Origin: Bordetella parapertussis
GTDB lineage: Bacteria; Acidobacteriota; Terriglobia; Bryobacterales; Bryobacteraceae
Assembly: GCA_943328975.2 (NCBI GenBank)
Contig: CALQCC020000009.1
Span: 1-64,000, forward strand
DNA length: 64,000 nucleotides
Reading direction: 5' to 3'
Under the pieces are notes generated by a model. That model did not search any database. It was not told the DNA's origin and was given only the letters and a program-made list of their open reading frames with translations. The translations under genes and the position numbers were made by a program. Positions 51,555 through 60,392 of this stretch are shown in pieces (position 1 is the stretch's first letter; each line of letters starts with the position of its first letter).

Positions 51555-52751
51555 TTGAGCCAACGTAAGCCACCCTATTTTTTACTACTGCTTCTCTTCG
51601 CCGTTCCGCTGGATCATGTGCATCCGGCCACCATTTTGATGGCGGCTCCGGCTATCCTGATCGCGTCGGTAATGATCGCTTGGGCCGCGGAATCGGCGCA
51701 GTTTTTCATCGCGCAGGGGTTCGCGCTGGCGATCCTGGCGTGGCTGCAAACGCTCCCGGAATTCGCAGTGGAAGCCGTGCTGGCATGGAAGCAGCAGGTT
51801 CCTCTGTTGCTGGCAAATCTGACGGGAGCGCTGCGATTGCTTACAGGCTTCGGTTGGCCGGTGATTTACCTCACGGCATCGATGGCGAAACGGAAACGCG
51901 GCGAAGGCCAGTTACACTTCATCCAACTGGAGAAGCAGCAGTGCGTGGAAGTCGTCGGATTGATCGGACCGCTGCTCTACATCGCGATCATCACCGCGAA
52001 GGCGAGCCTCTCGGTTTACGACGGAGCAGTGCTGGGCGTGATCTACGTTGCCTACCTGCTGGTGCTGAGCAAACTGCCGCCGGAGGATCCGGATGAAATC
52101 CACGAACTCGATATCGTGCCGCGCACGATTGTCACAGCACCTCGCTTGCGGCGTATTTTCTTCATCTCGACTCTATTCGTCGCCGGCGGGTTGTTGATTT
52201 ACTTCTCGGCCGAGCCGTTCCTTTCCAGCCTGCTCTCCATCTCGACCGCCGTTGGTATCCCCGCATTCGTGTTCGTGCAGTGGGTTGCACCGCTAGTCTC
52301 CGAGTTCCCCGAAATGGCGTCGACCTTCTATTGGGCGCGAACGGTGGAAAAAGCTCCGATGGCGCTCATGAACATGGTCTCCAGCAACATCAACCAGTGG
52401 ACGCTGCTGCCCGCTATGTTGGCCGTGGTCTACGCCATCAGCGTTGGGGAGGCCAAGCCGATCATGTTCGACGAACACCAGAAGCTGGAACTCATCCTGA
52501 CCTTGGGTCAGGCCGTGATCGGTTTGCTCTTTCTGATCAACATGCGCCTCGCGTGGTGGGAAGCGACGCTGATGCTCGTCTTCTTCGCCATTCCGTTCTT
52601 CAACTCCGCTTGGGCCGAGCCCATCGCGATCATGCAATACGCGTGGGTCGCTGTGCAGGTGGTCCGCATGATCGCGCGCCGTCGGATGCCGGAAGCGTTG
52701 ATCCACTTCGGCGACGTGTGGCGGACCCACGTTCGCCCTCGTTCCGCTTAG
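51555..52751 (+). CDS. CaCA-family cation antiporter with degenerate α-repeats
   Basis: A 398-residue membrane protein with about ten helices. Two inverted α-repeats of the sodium/calcium exchanger superfamily can be seen: [14 protein letters not shown] with [15 protein letters not shown], and [14 protein letters not shown] with [15 protein letters not shown]. The P-E glutamates needed for cation binding remain, while the usual GxSxPE and GSNxFN patterns are altered. Ion specificity is unknown. TTG start; a TACCAT box lies eight bases upstream. Ends convergent with the dienelactone hydrolase by a four-base overlap. Confidence 0.75.
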   Translation: MSQRKPPYFLLLLLFAVPLDHVHPATILMAAPAILIASVMIAWAAESAQFFIAQGFALAILAWLQTLPEFAVEAVLAWKQQVPLLLANLTGALRLLTGFGWPVIYLTASMAKRKRGEGQLHFIQLEKQQCVEVVGLIGPLLYIAIITAKASLSVYDGAVLGVIYVAYLLVLSKLPPEDPDEIHELDIVPRTIVTAPRLRRIFFISTLFVAGGLLIYFSAEPFLSSLLSISTAVGIPAFVFVQWVAPLVSEFPEMASTFYWARTVEKAPMALMNMVSSNINQWTLLPAMLAVVYAISVGEAKPIMFDEHQKLELILTLGQAVIGLLFLINMRLAWWEATLMLVFFAIPFFNSAWAEPIAIMQYAWVAVQVVRMIARRRMPEALIHFGDVWRTHVRPRSA

Positions 52752-53611
52752 ACGTTCTTCTTGAAGAAGGCCAGGAGCTTGGCCCACGCGTCTTGCGCTG
52801 CTTCTTTGTTGTAGCTGGGGCGGTAGTCAGCGTGGAACCCGTGCTCGGCGTTCGGATAGACGATGATCTCCGCGGGGGCGTCCACCACCTTGAAAGCGGC
52901 GCGCATCTTCTCAATCGAGCTCTGCGGAATACCGGTGTCTTTGCCGCCGTAGAACCCGATCACTGGCGCACGTAGGCCCCCTGCGTAGTCGATGGGATTC
53001 TTCGGTGTCAGCGCGTTGGCGTCGCCTTCCAGCCGCCCGTACCAAGCTGCGCCCGCCTTCACGTTCCCGCTCAGCGCTGCGTAAAGCCACACGATGCGAC
53101 CGCCCCAGCAGAATCCAGTGATCGCCACCCGTTGCGCATTGCCGCGCGAGTTGCGAGCGGCCCAAGCAACCGTAGCATCCAGATCGCTCATGACTTGGGC
53201 GTCCGGAACCTTGGACACAACGGTGTTGATAATCTGTTGAACGTCGGAGATCTTGGATACGTCTCCCTGACGCGCGAACATCTCCGGTGCCACCGCACAA
53301 TAGCCGGCCTTTGCGAACCGCCGGCACACGTCCTTGATATGTTCGTGGACGCCGAAGATCTCTTGCACCACCAGCACGATCGGAAAGTTGCCGCCGCGCG
53401 AGGGCATGGCACGATAGCCGGGGATCTGCCCACCGGAGACAGGAATTTGTACTTCTCCCGCAGTGAGGCCCGTGGAATCGGTCTTGATCGTTTGCGCGCC
53501 CGCCGGACTGACCGCCATCGCGAAGCCCACAGCGAGCTTGGTCACCAGGAACTGCCGCCGGTTTTCGGGCTCCAGATCAGGAAGGAGACTCTTGAGATCA
53601 GAACTAGCCAT
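52748..53611 (-). CDS. Exported dienelactone hydrolase family protein
   Basis: A 287-residue α/β-hydrolase. The catalytic triad appears as Cys in GFCWGGR, Asp in YGGKDTGIP and His in NAEHGFHAD, as in dienelactone hydrolases. An N-terminal [24 protein letters not shown] segment resembles a Tat signal (paired arginines), so the enzyme is likely periplasmic. Substrate is not known; many such proteins act on plant- or soil-derived esters. A TACAAT box seven bases before the ATG indicates a leaderless transcript. Confidence 0.9.
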   Translation of the reverse strand: MASSDLKSLLPDLEPENRRQFLVTKLAVGFAMAVSPAGAQTIKTDSTGLTAGEVQIPVSGGQIPGYRAMPSRGGNFPIVLVVQEIFGVHEHIKDVCRRFAKAGYCAVAPEMFARQGDVSKISDVQQIINTVVSKVPDAQVMSDLDATVAWAARNSRGNAQRVAITGFCWGGRIVWLYAALSGNVKAGAAWYGRLEGDANALTPKNPIDYAGGLRAPVIGFYGGKDTGIPQSSIEKMRAAFKVVDAPAEIIVYPNAEHGFHADYRPSYNKEAAQDAWAKLLAFFKKNV

Positions 53612-53618
53612 GTCGGCT

Positions 53619-53624
53619 ATTGTA
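53619..53624 (-). promoter_or_regulatory. Candidate -10 box for the dienelactone hydrolase gene (leaderless)
   Basis: On the minus strand TACAAT, seven bases (AGCCGAC), then the ATG at 53611. It lies inside the end of the gap to the upstream GMC oxidoreductase stop (53628). Confidence 0.45.
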
Positions 53625-53627
53625 GCG

Positions 53628-55130
53628 TCAGCCGCGCAGGAGTTGGGCGGCCTTCTCAGCGATCAACAGCGTAGTCGCGTTGGTATGCGCTCGCGGGATC
53701 AGCGGCATCACGGACGCATCCGCCACGCGCAGACCGGTCACACCCTGCACGCGCAGACTTGCGTCTACGACGGCGCTTTCATCCGTTCCCATTTTGCACG
53801 AACCCGCCGGATGATACAGCGTCTGTCCCCACTGATGGACGTGTTCCTCCGGCTCCAAGACCTGCCCCTGCACAGGAGCGCCGCGATACTTCGCAAACGC
53901 CGTCTGTTCCAGCAGGCGCCGCGCGAAGCGGACGCCTTCGGTGAGTCGCTCCAGATCGGTGTCGTCGAAAAGATACGCCGGATCGATGGCCGGTGCGTCC
54001 TCCGGGTTCGATGAAGTCAGCCGGATCTGTCCTCGACTGCGCGGCGTTAGCAAGGCCGGGATCAAACTAAAGCCGTGGCCCCCGGGGGAAGCAAAGCCGT
54101 GGTCCACATAGTGCCCGGCTGCAAAAACTATTTCCAGATCGCAAGCAGTGAGCCCGGCCTTGGACTGCACTAGCGCACCGACCTCCGCACCGTTGGATGC
54201 CAGCGGACCCGAGCCGGACAAGCGATGCTTCCAGTCATTCGCAAACGTCATCGCGCCGCTAAGCGAGATTGGCTCCAAACAGAAGTACGAAACCGGGGCC
54301 GCCAGATGGTCCTGTAAATTATTCCCCACGCCCGGCAGTGCAGCGACCATTGGCACCTGCAACGCCTCCAGTTCGGACTGCGGTCCGATCCCGGAGAGCA
54401 GCAGCAATTGGGGCGACCCTACAGCCCCCGCGCATAGAACGATCTCGCGCGTCACCGGGACCGTCTGCACAGACCCTGCCTGAGAATATTCGACCGCACT
54501 TGCGCGGGTACCCTCACACAAGATGCGCCGAACGTGAACGCCAGTCCACACCGTCAAGTTTCCACGCTGCAAGGCGGGACGCAGATAGGCGTCCGCCGCG
54601 CTCCATCGCTTACCGCCCTTAATGTTCAAGCGAAAGGGCGCGGCCACGGGTTGAGCCGCATCTTCAATCGCTGCCGCTCTGGGCAATCCAGCGGCCTCGC
54701 AGGCCTCCAAGAAGGCTTGCGAAAGCGGATTCAATTCCGCCATCGGCTCGGCATGGACGCCCGCGTGGATCACGTTCTGGCGCAGCACCAACATCTCCGC
54801 TGGACTCCAACCAGCGACGCCCCATTCCGAAAAGTCCGCCGCGCACGCGTCCATGTGGACCATGGCATTGATGGAGCCGCTGCCGCCCAGCGTCTTGCCT
54901 CGGGGCCAGAACATGTGGCGACCGCCCATGCGTGACTGCGCCTGGGTCCAGAAGTTCCAGTCGAGTGGAGATTGAAACAACTTCGGAAACGCCAAAGGGG
55001 TGCGAATCGTGCGTGCCCGGTCCGGCGGACCCGCTTCCATCAGCAAGACTTGCACGGCAGGGTCTTCCGATAGCCGCGCCGCTAGAGCGCAGCCCGCCGT
55101 GCCCGCACCGATGACAATGTAGTCAAACAC
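53628..55130 (-). CDS. GMC family oxidoreductase
   Basis: A 500-residue flavoprotein of the glucose-methanol-choline family. FAD motif [20 protein letters not shown] at the N-terminus, [17 protein letters not shown], the second signature [16 protein letters not shown] and the C-terminal [11 protein letters not shown] (active-site His) with [20 protein letters not shown] are all present. It oxidises some alcohol, choline-dehydrogenase-like, but the substrate is open. GTG start. No signal peptide. Confidence 0.92.
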   Translation of the reverse strand: MFDYIVIGAGTAGCALAARLSEDPAVQVLLMEAGPPDRARTIRTPLAFPKLFQSPLDWNFWTQAQSRMGGRHMFWPRGKTLGGSGSINAMVHMDACAADFSEWGVAGWSPAEMLVLRQNVIHAGVHAEPMAELNPLSQAFLEACEAAGLPRAAAIEDAAQPVAAPFRLNIKGGKRWSAADAYLRPALQRGNLTVWTGVHVRRILCEGTRASAVEYSQAGSVQTVPVTREIVLCAGAVGSPQLLLLSGIGPQSELEALQVPMVAALPGVGNNLQDHLAAPVSYFCLEPISLSGAMTFANDWKHRLSGSGPLASNGAEVGALVQSKAGLTACDLEIVFAAGHYVDHGFASPGGHGFSLIPALLTPRSRGQIRLTSSNPEDAPAIDPAYLFDDTDLERLTEGVRFARRLLEQTAFAKYRGAPVQGQVLEPEEHVHQWGQTLYHPAGSCKMGTDESAVVDASLRVQGVTGLRVADASVMPLIPRAHTNATTLLIAEKAAQLLRG

Positions 55131-55177
55131 TCCTAACCACGGTATCCTTTACGCGCCCCTTCGCGCTAGCATGTAAG

Positions 55178-56161
55178 TTGGCTGAACCAAGGTCCAACAG
55201 GACGCGGGTCGCCGTCCTGATCCTCACCTACTTGGCATCGATCGCGAGCCTGGTGTGGACACTCCGCGACGCGCAACTCGGCAGACTCCTCTCCGATATC
55301 ACCGCGCTGCACCCCGCATGGATCGCGCTGGGCGTTGTTTCCATGCTCAGTGTTTTCTTCGTTCAGGGCCTGCGTTGGAGCCTGATTCTGGCTCCCGTCG
55401 CCAAGCTTCCGGTATTGAAAGCCGCGCGAGCAATATTCGTCGGGCTCTTCGCCAGTGAAGTCTTTCCGGTCCGGGCCGGCGAAATTATTCGCTGCTACCT
55501 GGTGGGCCGCTGGACCGATCTCCCCTTTTCCGTATCGCTGGCCAGCGTTCTGATCGAACGGCTGTTCGACGGCATCCTGATGTGGGTGGGCATTCAATAC
55601 GCCCTGCGCGCCGTGCATGTGCCGCGTAACATTGAGCTGGCGGCGGATAGCTTGGGTGCCTTTGTGCTGGCCGGAGTCATCGTATTGGGCATCGCTCTGT
55701 TCCGGCCTAAGCTCCAACACGAGAACATGCCCGCAGGCGGATGGCGCAAGCGGTGGTTTGTGCTGCAAGAAGATCTCGCGCTGATCGGACACTCCTGGTA
55801 TCTGTGGGCCGCGTTGGCCGCGACCATTCCTTACCTGCTGCTGCAAGTGGTGCCGGTCTTCGTATTGTTCCGCGAGTACAAGTTTGATTTGTCCTTCGGT
55901 ACGGCACTGGCGTTGATGATGCTGATCCGTCTGGCCGCGGCATTGCCGCAGGCTCCGGCTACGCTGGGGTTGTTTCAATTGCTGACGCGCGAGTTCTTGG
56001 AACTGGGCTTCGGCATCGCACCGGATGAAGCAGCGCGTTTCTCGCTGGTGCTGTGGGCGTTGATCAAGCTTCCGATTCTGATTGCCGGATCGCTTGCTGT
56101 TGCTGTGACAGGCACCAAGGTCAGCGAACTGACAAAAGCCGCGCAGGACGCGGGCAAGTAG
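55178..56161 (+). CDS. Lysylphosphatidylglycerol-synthase-like flippase (UPF0104)
   Basis: A 327-residue polytopic protein with about eight helices. Typical motifs: LRWSLILAPVAKLPVLKAARAIFVGLFASEVFPVRAGEIIRCYLVG, and SLASVLIERLFDGILMW. This is the LPG_synthase_TM family, thought to move lipid-linked or glycolipid intermediates. TTG start. It converges on a glycosyltransferase gene two bases apart, an arrangement that suggests joint work on a glycolipid or polysaccharide, though they are on opposite strands. Confidence 0.85.
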   Translation: MAEPRSNRTRVAVLILTYLASIASLVWTLRDAQLGRLLSDITALHPAWIALGVVSMLSVFFVQGLRWSLILAPVAKLPVLKAARAIFVGLFASEVFPVRAGEIIRCYLVGRWTDLPFSVSLASVLIERLFDGILMWVGIQYALRAVHVPRNIELAADSLGAFVLAGVIVLGIALFRPKLQHENMPAGGWRKRWFVLQEDLALIGHSWYLWAALAATIPYLLLQVVPVFVLFREYKFDLSFGTALALMMLIRLAAALPQAPATLGLFQLLTREFLELGFGIAPDEAARFSLVLWALIKLPILIAGSLAVAVTGTKVSELTKAAQDAGK

Positions 56162-56163
56162 AC

Positions 56164-57183
56164 TTAACGCCGAAGTTCGGCATAGACGTCCCAGGTTTCC
56201 CGCACGGCTCGATCCCAGGTGAACTGCTGCACGCGCGCATGCCCGCGTTGGACCATCTCTGATCGCAACCCTTCATCCGCCGCTAACCGGACCAGTGCAG
56301 CCGCAATCGCATCTTCATCGTGGGGATCAACCAACAGCGCCGCATCGCCCGCCACCTCCGGCATCGCCGAACAATTCGACGTCACCACAGCAACACCTCG
56401 CGCCATCGCTTCTAGCACGGGCATCCCGAAGCCTTCGTCGAGTGACGGGAACGCGAAGATGGAAGCGCGCGCATACAACGCGTCCAACTCTTCACGAGAA
56501 ACATAGCCCGCTACGCGAATGTCCGCGCTACGAGCGCTCGCGGTGACCGCTGCCAACTGACGGTCCGCGCCGAAGCCATCGGCCGCTCCAGCGAGCACTA
56601 AGGTCCACTCGCGAGGCATCCTCTCAAACGCTCGCACCAGTCGAGCAACATTCTTGCGCGTTTGAATTGCTCCGACGAAGAGAACCATCTTCTCGCGAGG
56701 TACCCGTGTCACATCGAATGAGTCGACTCCATGCGGCACGACATGAATACGACTGCGCTCAACACCCAGCAGCGTGTTCACTTGGTCCGCCGTGAATTGC
56801 GAGACGGCAATAATCCTGTCACTTCGCTCCGCCGCTTCGCGCGCTTGCGTGGTGAAGCGCGCGCGAAAGTCGGGCGTCGAATATTCCCCCGTCATCACAA
56901 AGAGGTCGTGGAACGTTGTCACCGTCCGCCGGGCCTTGTGGTCCACGCGCTGGTTCAACGCATGGAAGATGTCGGCTCGTGGAGTGCCGCGCAGCAATCG
57001 CCGATGGGCATTGCGCGGCAGTGCCTCCCGCAACGAACGCAGGAGCCGGTGCGACCGGTAATAGAAGTAGAACTCTTCTTCGGAATGCGCCTGCGCCAAT
57101 CCAAACAGAATCTTGCGCGAGTACACGCCGACTCCCGAAAGATTCCGGCCCAGGCTATAAGTTGCGTCGAGTGCGACAGACAC
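56164..57183 (-). CDS. Family 4 glycosyltransferase (GT-B)
   Basis: A 339-residue GT-B enzyme. N-domain start GRNLSGVGVYSRKILFGLA and ADIFHALN, followed by the GT4 C-domain: FVGAIQTRKNVARLVRAFERM (nucleotide-side), then FPSLDEGFGMPVLEAMARGVAVVTSNCSAMPEVAGDAALLVDP, with the E-x7-E motif. It probably acts on a cell-surface polysaccharide or glycolipid. GTG start next to a GATAGT sequence. The upstream REC protein is on the same strand. Confidence 0.92.
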   Translation of the reverse strand: MSVALDATYSLGRNLSGVGVYSRKILFGLAQAHSEEEFYFYYRSHRLLRSLREALPRNAHRRLLRGTPRADIFHALNQRVDHKARRTVTTFHDLFVMTGEYSTPDFRARFTTQAREAAERSDRIIAVSQFTADQVNTLLGVERSRIHVVPHGVDSFDVTRVPREKMVLFVGAIQTRKNVARLVRAFERMPREWTLVLAGAADGFGADRQLAAVTASARSADIRVAGYVSREELDALYARASIFAFPSLDEGFGMPVLEAMARGVAVVTSNCSAMPEVAGDAALLVDPHDEDAIAAALVRLAADEGLRSEMVQRGHARVQQFTWDRAVRETWDVYAELRR

Positions 57184-57210
57184 GACTGACTATCGTCGCA
57201 CGCTTACCGG

Positions 57211-58077
57211 TCATTGTGCGCTTTGACTGGCGGCCGCGGCTGGCTCTAAGTCGCGCGCGGCCAGTTCCAAGAGCCGATCCAAGGCCATAGGACGTTCGGG
57301 ATCAAACACTGCTACTCCTAGAGAGATCTTGCTGTCCGCAGCGGCATTGTGGAGTCTGGCCCAAATCTCTTCGACCGATTCATGCTCCGAATCAAGAACC
57401 GACAACGCCAGGTGCATCAAGCCCACCCGAGCAACCAGATCGGTGGCTCCGGCTAGGGTACGCAGTTGCTCCGCTGCATCCACGACTCCCAAGTCGCGCC
57501 CTTGATCGTCCCCCGGCGCATATTTTTCCTTAGGTTCGGCCAAGATCAGTAACTGCCGCCGATGCAACGTCTCCGCCAGATGCCGATCCCGATCCGCCAG
57601 CAGTAGGAACGCATCGCGACTCAACAGTCCGGTAAGCGAATCCACCATCGAGGCAGCTCGTGTCGCAGCCAACAGCCGATGCCGGTCAATCGCGTTGCGC
57701 ATAGCCTTCGCCAACGGCGCGCAATCGACTTGGCTACGGATGAGAAAGTCTTGCGCGCCTTCGCGCAGCAGGTGTTCCGCCAGTATGAGTCCAGATGCTT
57801 CGGGCACCAGCAGCACCACAGGAATCTGGGGAGCCACCGCTTGATAGCGTCGAAATGTTTCCTTACCCCGGCAATCGCTCAGTTCCAGATCCAGCACAAT
57901 CACGTCCACTTGCTCTCGAGCCAGCAAGGCCTCGGCTTCCGCCCAGGAACCGGCGTACAAGCCTTCCACTTGAGTCCACTGACTCCAGTCCCGGCTTCCA
58001 TCCAGCTCCGTCAGAACATCCCGCAGGAAGAGCAGCTCTTCCGGTTCGGATTCCACTACCAACACTCGTAGGCTCAT
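57211..58077 (-). CDS. Response regulator with REC and degenerate GGDEF-type domain
   Basis: A 288-residue protein. The REC domain (about 1-130) has the acidic pocket VVESEPEE, phosphoacceptor Asp in VIVLDLELSD, and the lysine-type end. The second domain (from about 145) starts like a diguanylate cyclase (MVDSLTGLLSRDAFLLLADRDRHL), but the GGDEF loop reads VGLMHLA, so cyclase activity is not expected. It may act as a c-di-GMP or nucleotide sensor, or be a pseudo-enzyme. ATG at 58077 is used. It lies just after the σ54 activator gene on the same strand. Confidence 0.75.
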   Translation of the reverse strand: MSLRVLVVESEPEELLFLRDVLTELDGSRDWSQWTQVEGLYAGSWAEAEALLAREQVDVIVLDLELSDCRGKETFRRYQAVAPQIPVVLLVPEASGLILAEHLLREGAQDFLIRSQVDCAPLAKAMRNAIDRHRLLAATRAASMVDSLTGLLSRDAFLLLADRDRHLAETLHRRQLLILAEPKEKYAPGDDQGRDLGVVDAAEQLRTLAGATDLVARVGLMHLALSVLDSEHESVEEIWARLHNAAADSKISLGVAVFDPERPMALDRLLELAARDLEPAAAASQSAQ

Positions 58078-58119
58078 ACTGTAATCGTTAGTGCGCGCAA
58101 CGCCCATAGACTCTCATCG

Positions 58120-59274
58120 CTAACACGCGATTTCGTACTCCTTCAACTTTCGATACAGCGTGGTACGTCCGATCCCCAGGAGATGCGCCGCGATGGCCCG
58201 GTCCCCCTTGGTGTAGTCGAGTGCGTGCAGGATCGCCCGCCGTTCCAGTTCCGCCAGTGGAATAATCGCGCCCGGACTGGGCATCACCACCACCGGGATT
58301 CCCGAGTTCATGGTGGATTGCGGCGGCTTCGGTTGCACCGGAACCGCATCCATCAGCACCGGAGCGTCTCCGACGGTCGCCGCCATCGTCATGTACTGCG
58401 ATTTCTGCTGCGCCGCGAAGTTCAGCAGCGCGGACGGCAGATCGGCCGCATGCAACAGCGGACCCGAATTCACCGCCATCATGTGTTGCACGCAATTTTC
58501 CAGTTCGCGAATGTTGCCCGGCCAGTCGTAGGCCAGAATCGCTTCCACTGCTTCGGAGGTCAAACTGTAGTTCCCGTCCACTCGCGACAGGAAGTGATTG
58601 ATCAACGACGGAATGTCTTCCTTGCGTTCGCGCAGCGGAGCCAGCCGCAGGTTGATCACGTTCAGACGAAAGTACAAGTCACGCCGGAAGGTGCCCTTCT
58701 CCACTTCTTTCGCCAAGTCGCGGTTCGTTGCGGCGATGATGCGGAAGTCCGACTTGCGCGTGCTCAGCGATCCCACGGGGCGGAATTCCTTTTCTTGCAG
58801 CACACGCAACAACTTTGCCTGCAGATCGAGAGGCAGCTCGCCGATTTCGTCGAAGAACGCCGTGCCTCCGTTCGCGGCCTCGATCAATCCGATCTTCGCC
58901 ATGGCTGCGCCTGTGAACGCACCCTTTACGTGACCGAACAGTTCGCTTTCCATCAACGGACCCACCATCGACGAACAATCGATGGTCACGAATGGTTCCC
59001 GCGCGTTCTCCATCCGGGCTTGCGCGTGAATTGCACGCGCCACAACTTCTTTACCTGTCCCTGTTTCACCCAACAACAGTGCCGGCCACCGGCATCTTCC
59101 CAACTTCTCGATCATTCGCCGAATATTGCGCGTGCGGGATGAGTGGCCTACCAAGACGTGGCGGGTTTCTTCGGGCTGGGGATAACTTCGCTTCACAGGG
59201 ATCATGGTCAGTTTGTGTTGGTAAGCCAACTCTGTAGTGGGCTGGCCGAAGATAAATTCTAAGGTGGATTTCAA
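58120..59274 (-). CDS. σ54-dependent transcriptional activator without receiver domain
   Basis: A 384-residue enhancer-binding protein. The AAA+ domain has LLLGETGTGKEVVARAIHAQ (Walker A), ESELFGHVKGAFTGA (σ54-contact loop), GGTAFFDEIGELPLDLQAKLLRVLQ (Walker B) and the arginine-finger regions. A variable linker leads to a Fis-type HTH (AELERRAILHALDYTKGDRAIAAHLLGIGRTTLYRKLKEY). There is no REC or GAF input domain, so activity may be set by an interacting protein. TTG at 59274 is used; ATG at 59205 is the alternative. Confidence 0.92.
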   Translation of the reverse strand: MKSTLEFIFGQPTTELAYQHKLTMIPVKRSYPQPEETRHVLVGHSSRTRNIRRMIEKLGRCRWPALLLGETGTGKEVVARAIHAQARMENAREPFVTIDCSSMVGPLMESELFGHVKGAFTGAAMAKIGLIEAANGGTAFFDEIGELPLDLQAKLLRVLQEKEFRPVGSLSTRKSDFRIIAATNRDLAKEVEKGTFRRDLYFRLNVINLRLAPLRERKEDIPSLINHFLSRVDGNYSLTSEAVEAILAYDWPGNIRELENCVQHMMAVNSGPLLHAADLPSALLNFAAQQKSQYMTMAATVGDAPVLMDAVPVQPKPPQSTMNSGIPVVVMPSPGAIIPLAELERRAILHALDYTKGDRAIAAHLLGIGRTTLYRKLKEYEIAC

Positions 59275-59358
59275 TTTCGCCCTAGACCCGCTTAAAGAGG
59301 TTGTGGGTAGGTCTAAGAGGGGTGGGGTAGGCCCGCGAATGGGGGTATGCCGAGAATG

Positions 59359-60054
59359 CTAGCGACTGCGCACTACAACTGCTTGACCTGTAATGACTTT
59401 GACGTCTTGAGCAAGTTTCGTAGCCAAGTCCAGTGTCAGATTTTCCCCTACCCAAACTCTCCATAGGGGGGGAGTGGCTGCCGTGGGGACCAAGCGAGCG
59501 TCGGTCCTTAATAAGGACGCGCGCACTCTCTCTGCTCTATCCCGGTCCGAGAACGCTCCAACTTGGACCGTGAACTCCCCGGAAGGCGTGGCCGGTTTGG
59601 GGACATCCGCGGCGGATTGTTGCCGAGGTTCGATCACCTTGAGTTGGACCTTTGCGATTCCGGTTCGCAACAAGTCGATCTCACGAGCCGCACCTCGTGA
59701 CAAATCGATGATGCGTCCATCGACGAAGGGACCTCGATCTGTGATTCGAACGTCGACTTGTTTTCCGTTGTCGAGGTTGGTGACTTCAACCCAAGTTTGA
59801 AATGGAAGTGTTCGATGCGCCGCAGTGAGTTGCTCCATGTCGAAGATTTCTCCCGACGCTGCGCGACGTCCGTTGTATGGTTCGCCGTACCAACTCGCTT
59901 CACCTTTTTCTGTTGCGCCAATGCGCGCAGGTTGCGGCGGTTGCACCACAGTGCGAGTCTGTTTGTGTTTTGCGCAACCAGTGAGAGCGATGCAAGTCGC
60001 AACGATGAAGAGCGCAGTGCGCGAGAAAACGCGTGATGATGCGTTTGAAAACAC
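59359..60054 (-). CDS. rlpA: RlpA-like lipoprotein (DPBB plus SPOR)
   Basis: A 231-residue septal lipoprotein. Lipobox LTGC at about residues 24-27, then the double-psi β-barrel domain (EASWYGEPYNGRRAASGEIFDMEQLTAAHRTLPF, ITDRGPFVDGRIIDLS) and a C-terminal SPOR domain (GEFTVQVGAFSDRDRAERVRASL) that binds denuded glycan at division sites. RlpA is a lytic transglycosylase in Pseudomonas. GTG start with TAGAAT seven bases before it. Confidence 0.92.
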   Translation of the reverse strand: MFSNASSRVFSRTALFIVATCIALTGCAKHKQTRTVVQPPQPARIGATEKGEASWYGEPYNGRRAASGEIFDMEQLTAAHRTLPFQTWVEVTNLDNGKQVDVRITDRGPFVDGRIIDLSRGAAREIDLLRTGIAKVQLKVIEPRQQSAADVPKPATPSGEFTVQVGAFSDRDRAERVRASLLRTDARLVPTAATPPLWRVWVGENLTLDLATKLAQDVKVITGQAVVVRSR

Positions 60055-60061
60055 TAAAACA

Positions 60062-60067
60062 ATTCTA
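60062..60067 (-). promoter_or_regulatory. Candidate -10 box for rlpA (leaderless)
   Basis: On the minus strand TAGAAT, seven bases (TGTTTTA), then the GTG at 60054. Confidence 0.42.
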
Positions 60068-60137
60068 CTCGACTACGTTTTATCGATTCGTGACGCATGA
60101 CACGACGCACACATCATCGGTTGGTTTCATTTTTTTC

Positions 60138-60166
60138 TTGACATTAAATTGAAAGCATCTTATAAA
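60138..60166 (+). promoter_or_regulatory. Near-consensus σ70 promoter of the lysine-rich minigene
   Basis: TTGACA (60138-60143), a 17-base spacer and TATAAA (60161-60166), with an A/T-rich stretch upstream. It is the best σ70 promoter in the window, followed by a ribosome site and the 27-residue gene at 60230. Confidence 0.8.
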
Positions 60167-60229
60167 GGGGACACAAGCGCGTACTGCTCTACTGGTGCGC
60201 GCAACTTGATGTTAAGGGAGAATTATTCA

Positions 60230-60313
60230 ATGAAGAACGCAACCAAGAAGAAAGCAGTCGCGAAGAAAAAGGCGCCTGCCAAGAAGAAAGCCGCCGCAAA
60301 GAAGAAGAAGTAG
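60230..60313 (+). CDS. 27-residue lysine/alanine-rich peptide (histone-tail-like)
   Basis: An ATG-to-TAG frame of 27 residues, MKNATKKKAVAKKKAPAKKK then AAAKKKK: 15 Lys and eight Ala, no acidic residue. It resembles the tail repeats of eukaryotic H1 and bacterial Hc1/HU extensions, so it would bind DNA, RNA or polyphosphate. GGGAG lies about ten bases before the ATG. A near-consensus promoter upstream and a strong terminator at 60350-60380 make a complete single-gene unit, with about 63 bases of 5' leader. It is below most gene-calling thresholds. A small RNA that happens to be open is the alternative. Confidence 0.7.
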   Translation: MKNATKKKAVAKKKAPAKKKAAAKKKK

Positions 60314-60349
60314 TTGCGGCTGACTCGCTAGTTCGAGTCTTTAGAATCC

Positions 60350-60380
60350 GGCCCCGAGAAATCGGGGCCTTTTCTTTTTT
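60350..60380 (+). terminator. Rho-independent terminator of the minigene
   Basis: GGCCCCGA (60350-60357), a GAAA tetraloop and TCGGGGCC (60362-60369), then a run of Ts broken by one C. It may also terminate galU (stop at 60393) in the opposite direction only poorly. Confidence 0.92.
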
Positions 60381-60392
60381 GTGCGTGTTTGC

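Noticed and set aside
58183-59142. A 319-codon open frame opposite the σ54 activator
   Set aside because: It is the complement of a highly conserved AAA+ domain and is rich in His, Arg and Gln, typical of an antisense shadow.
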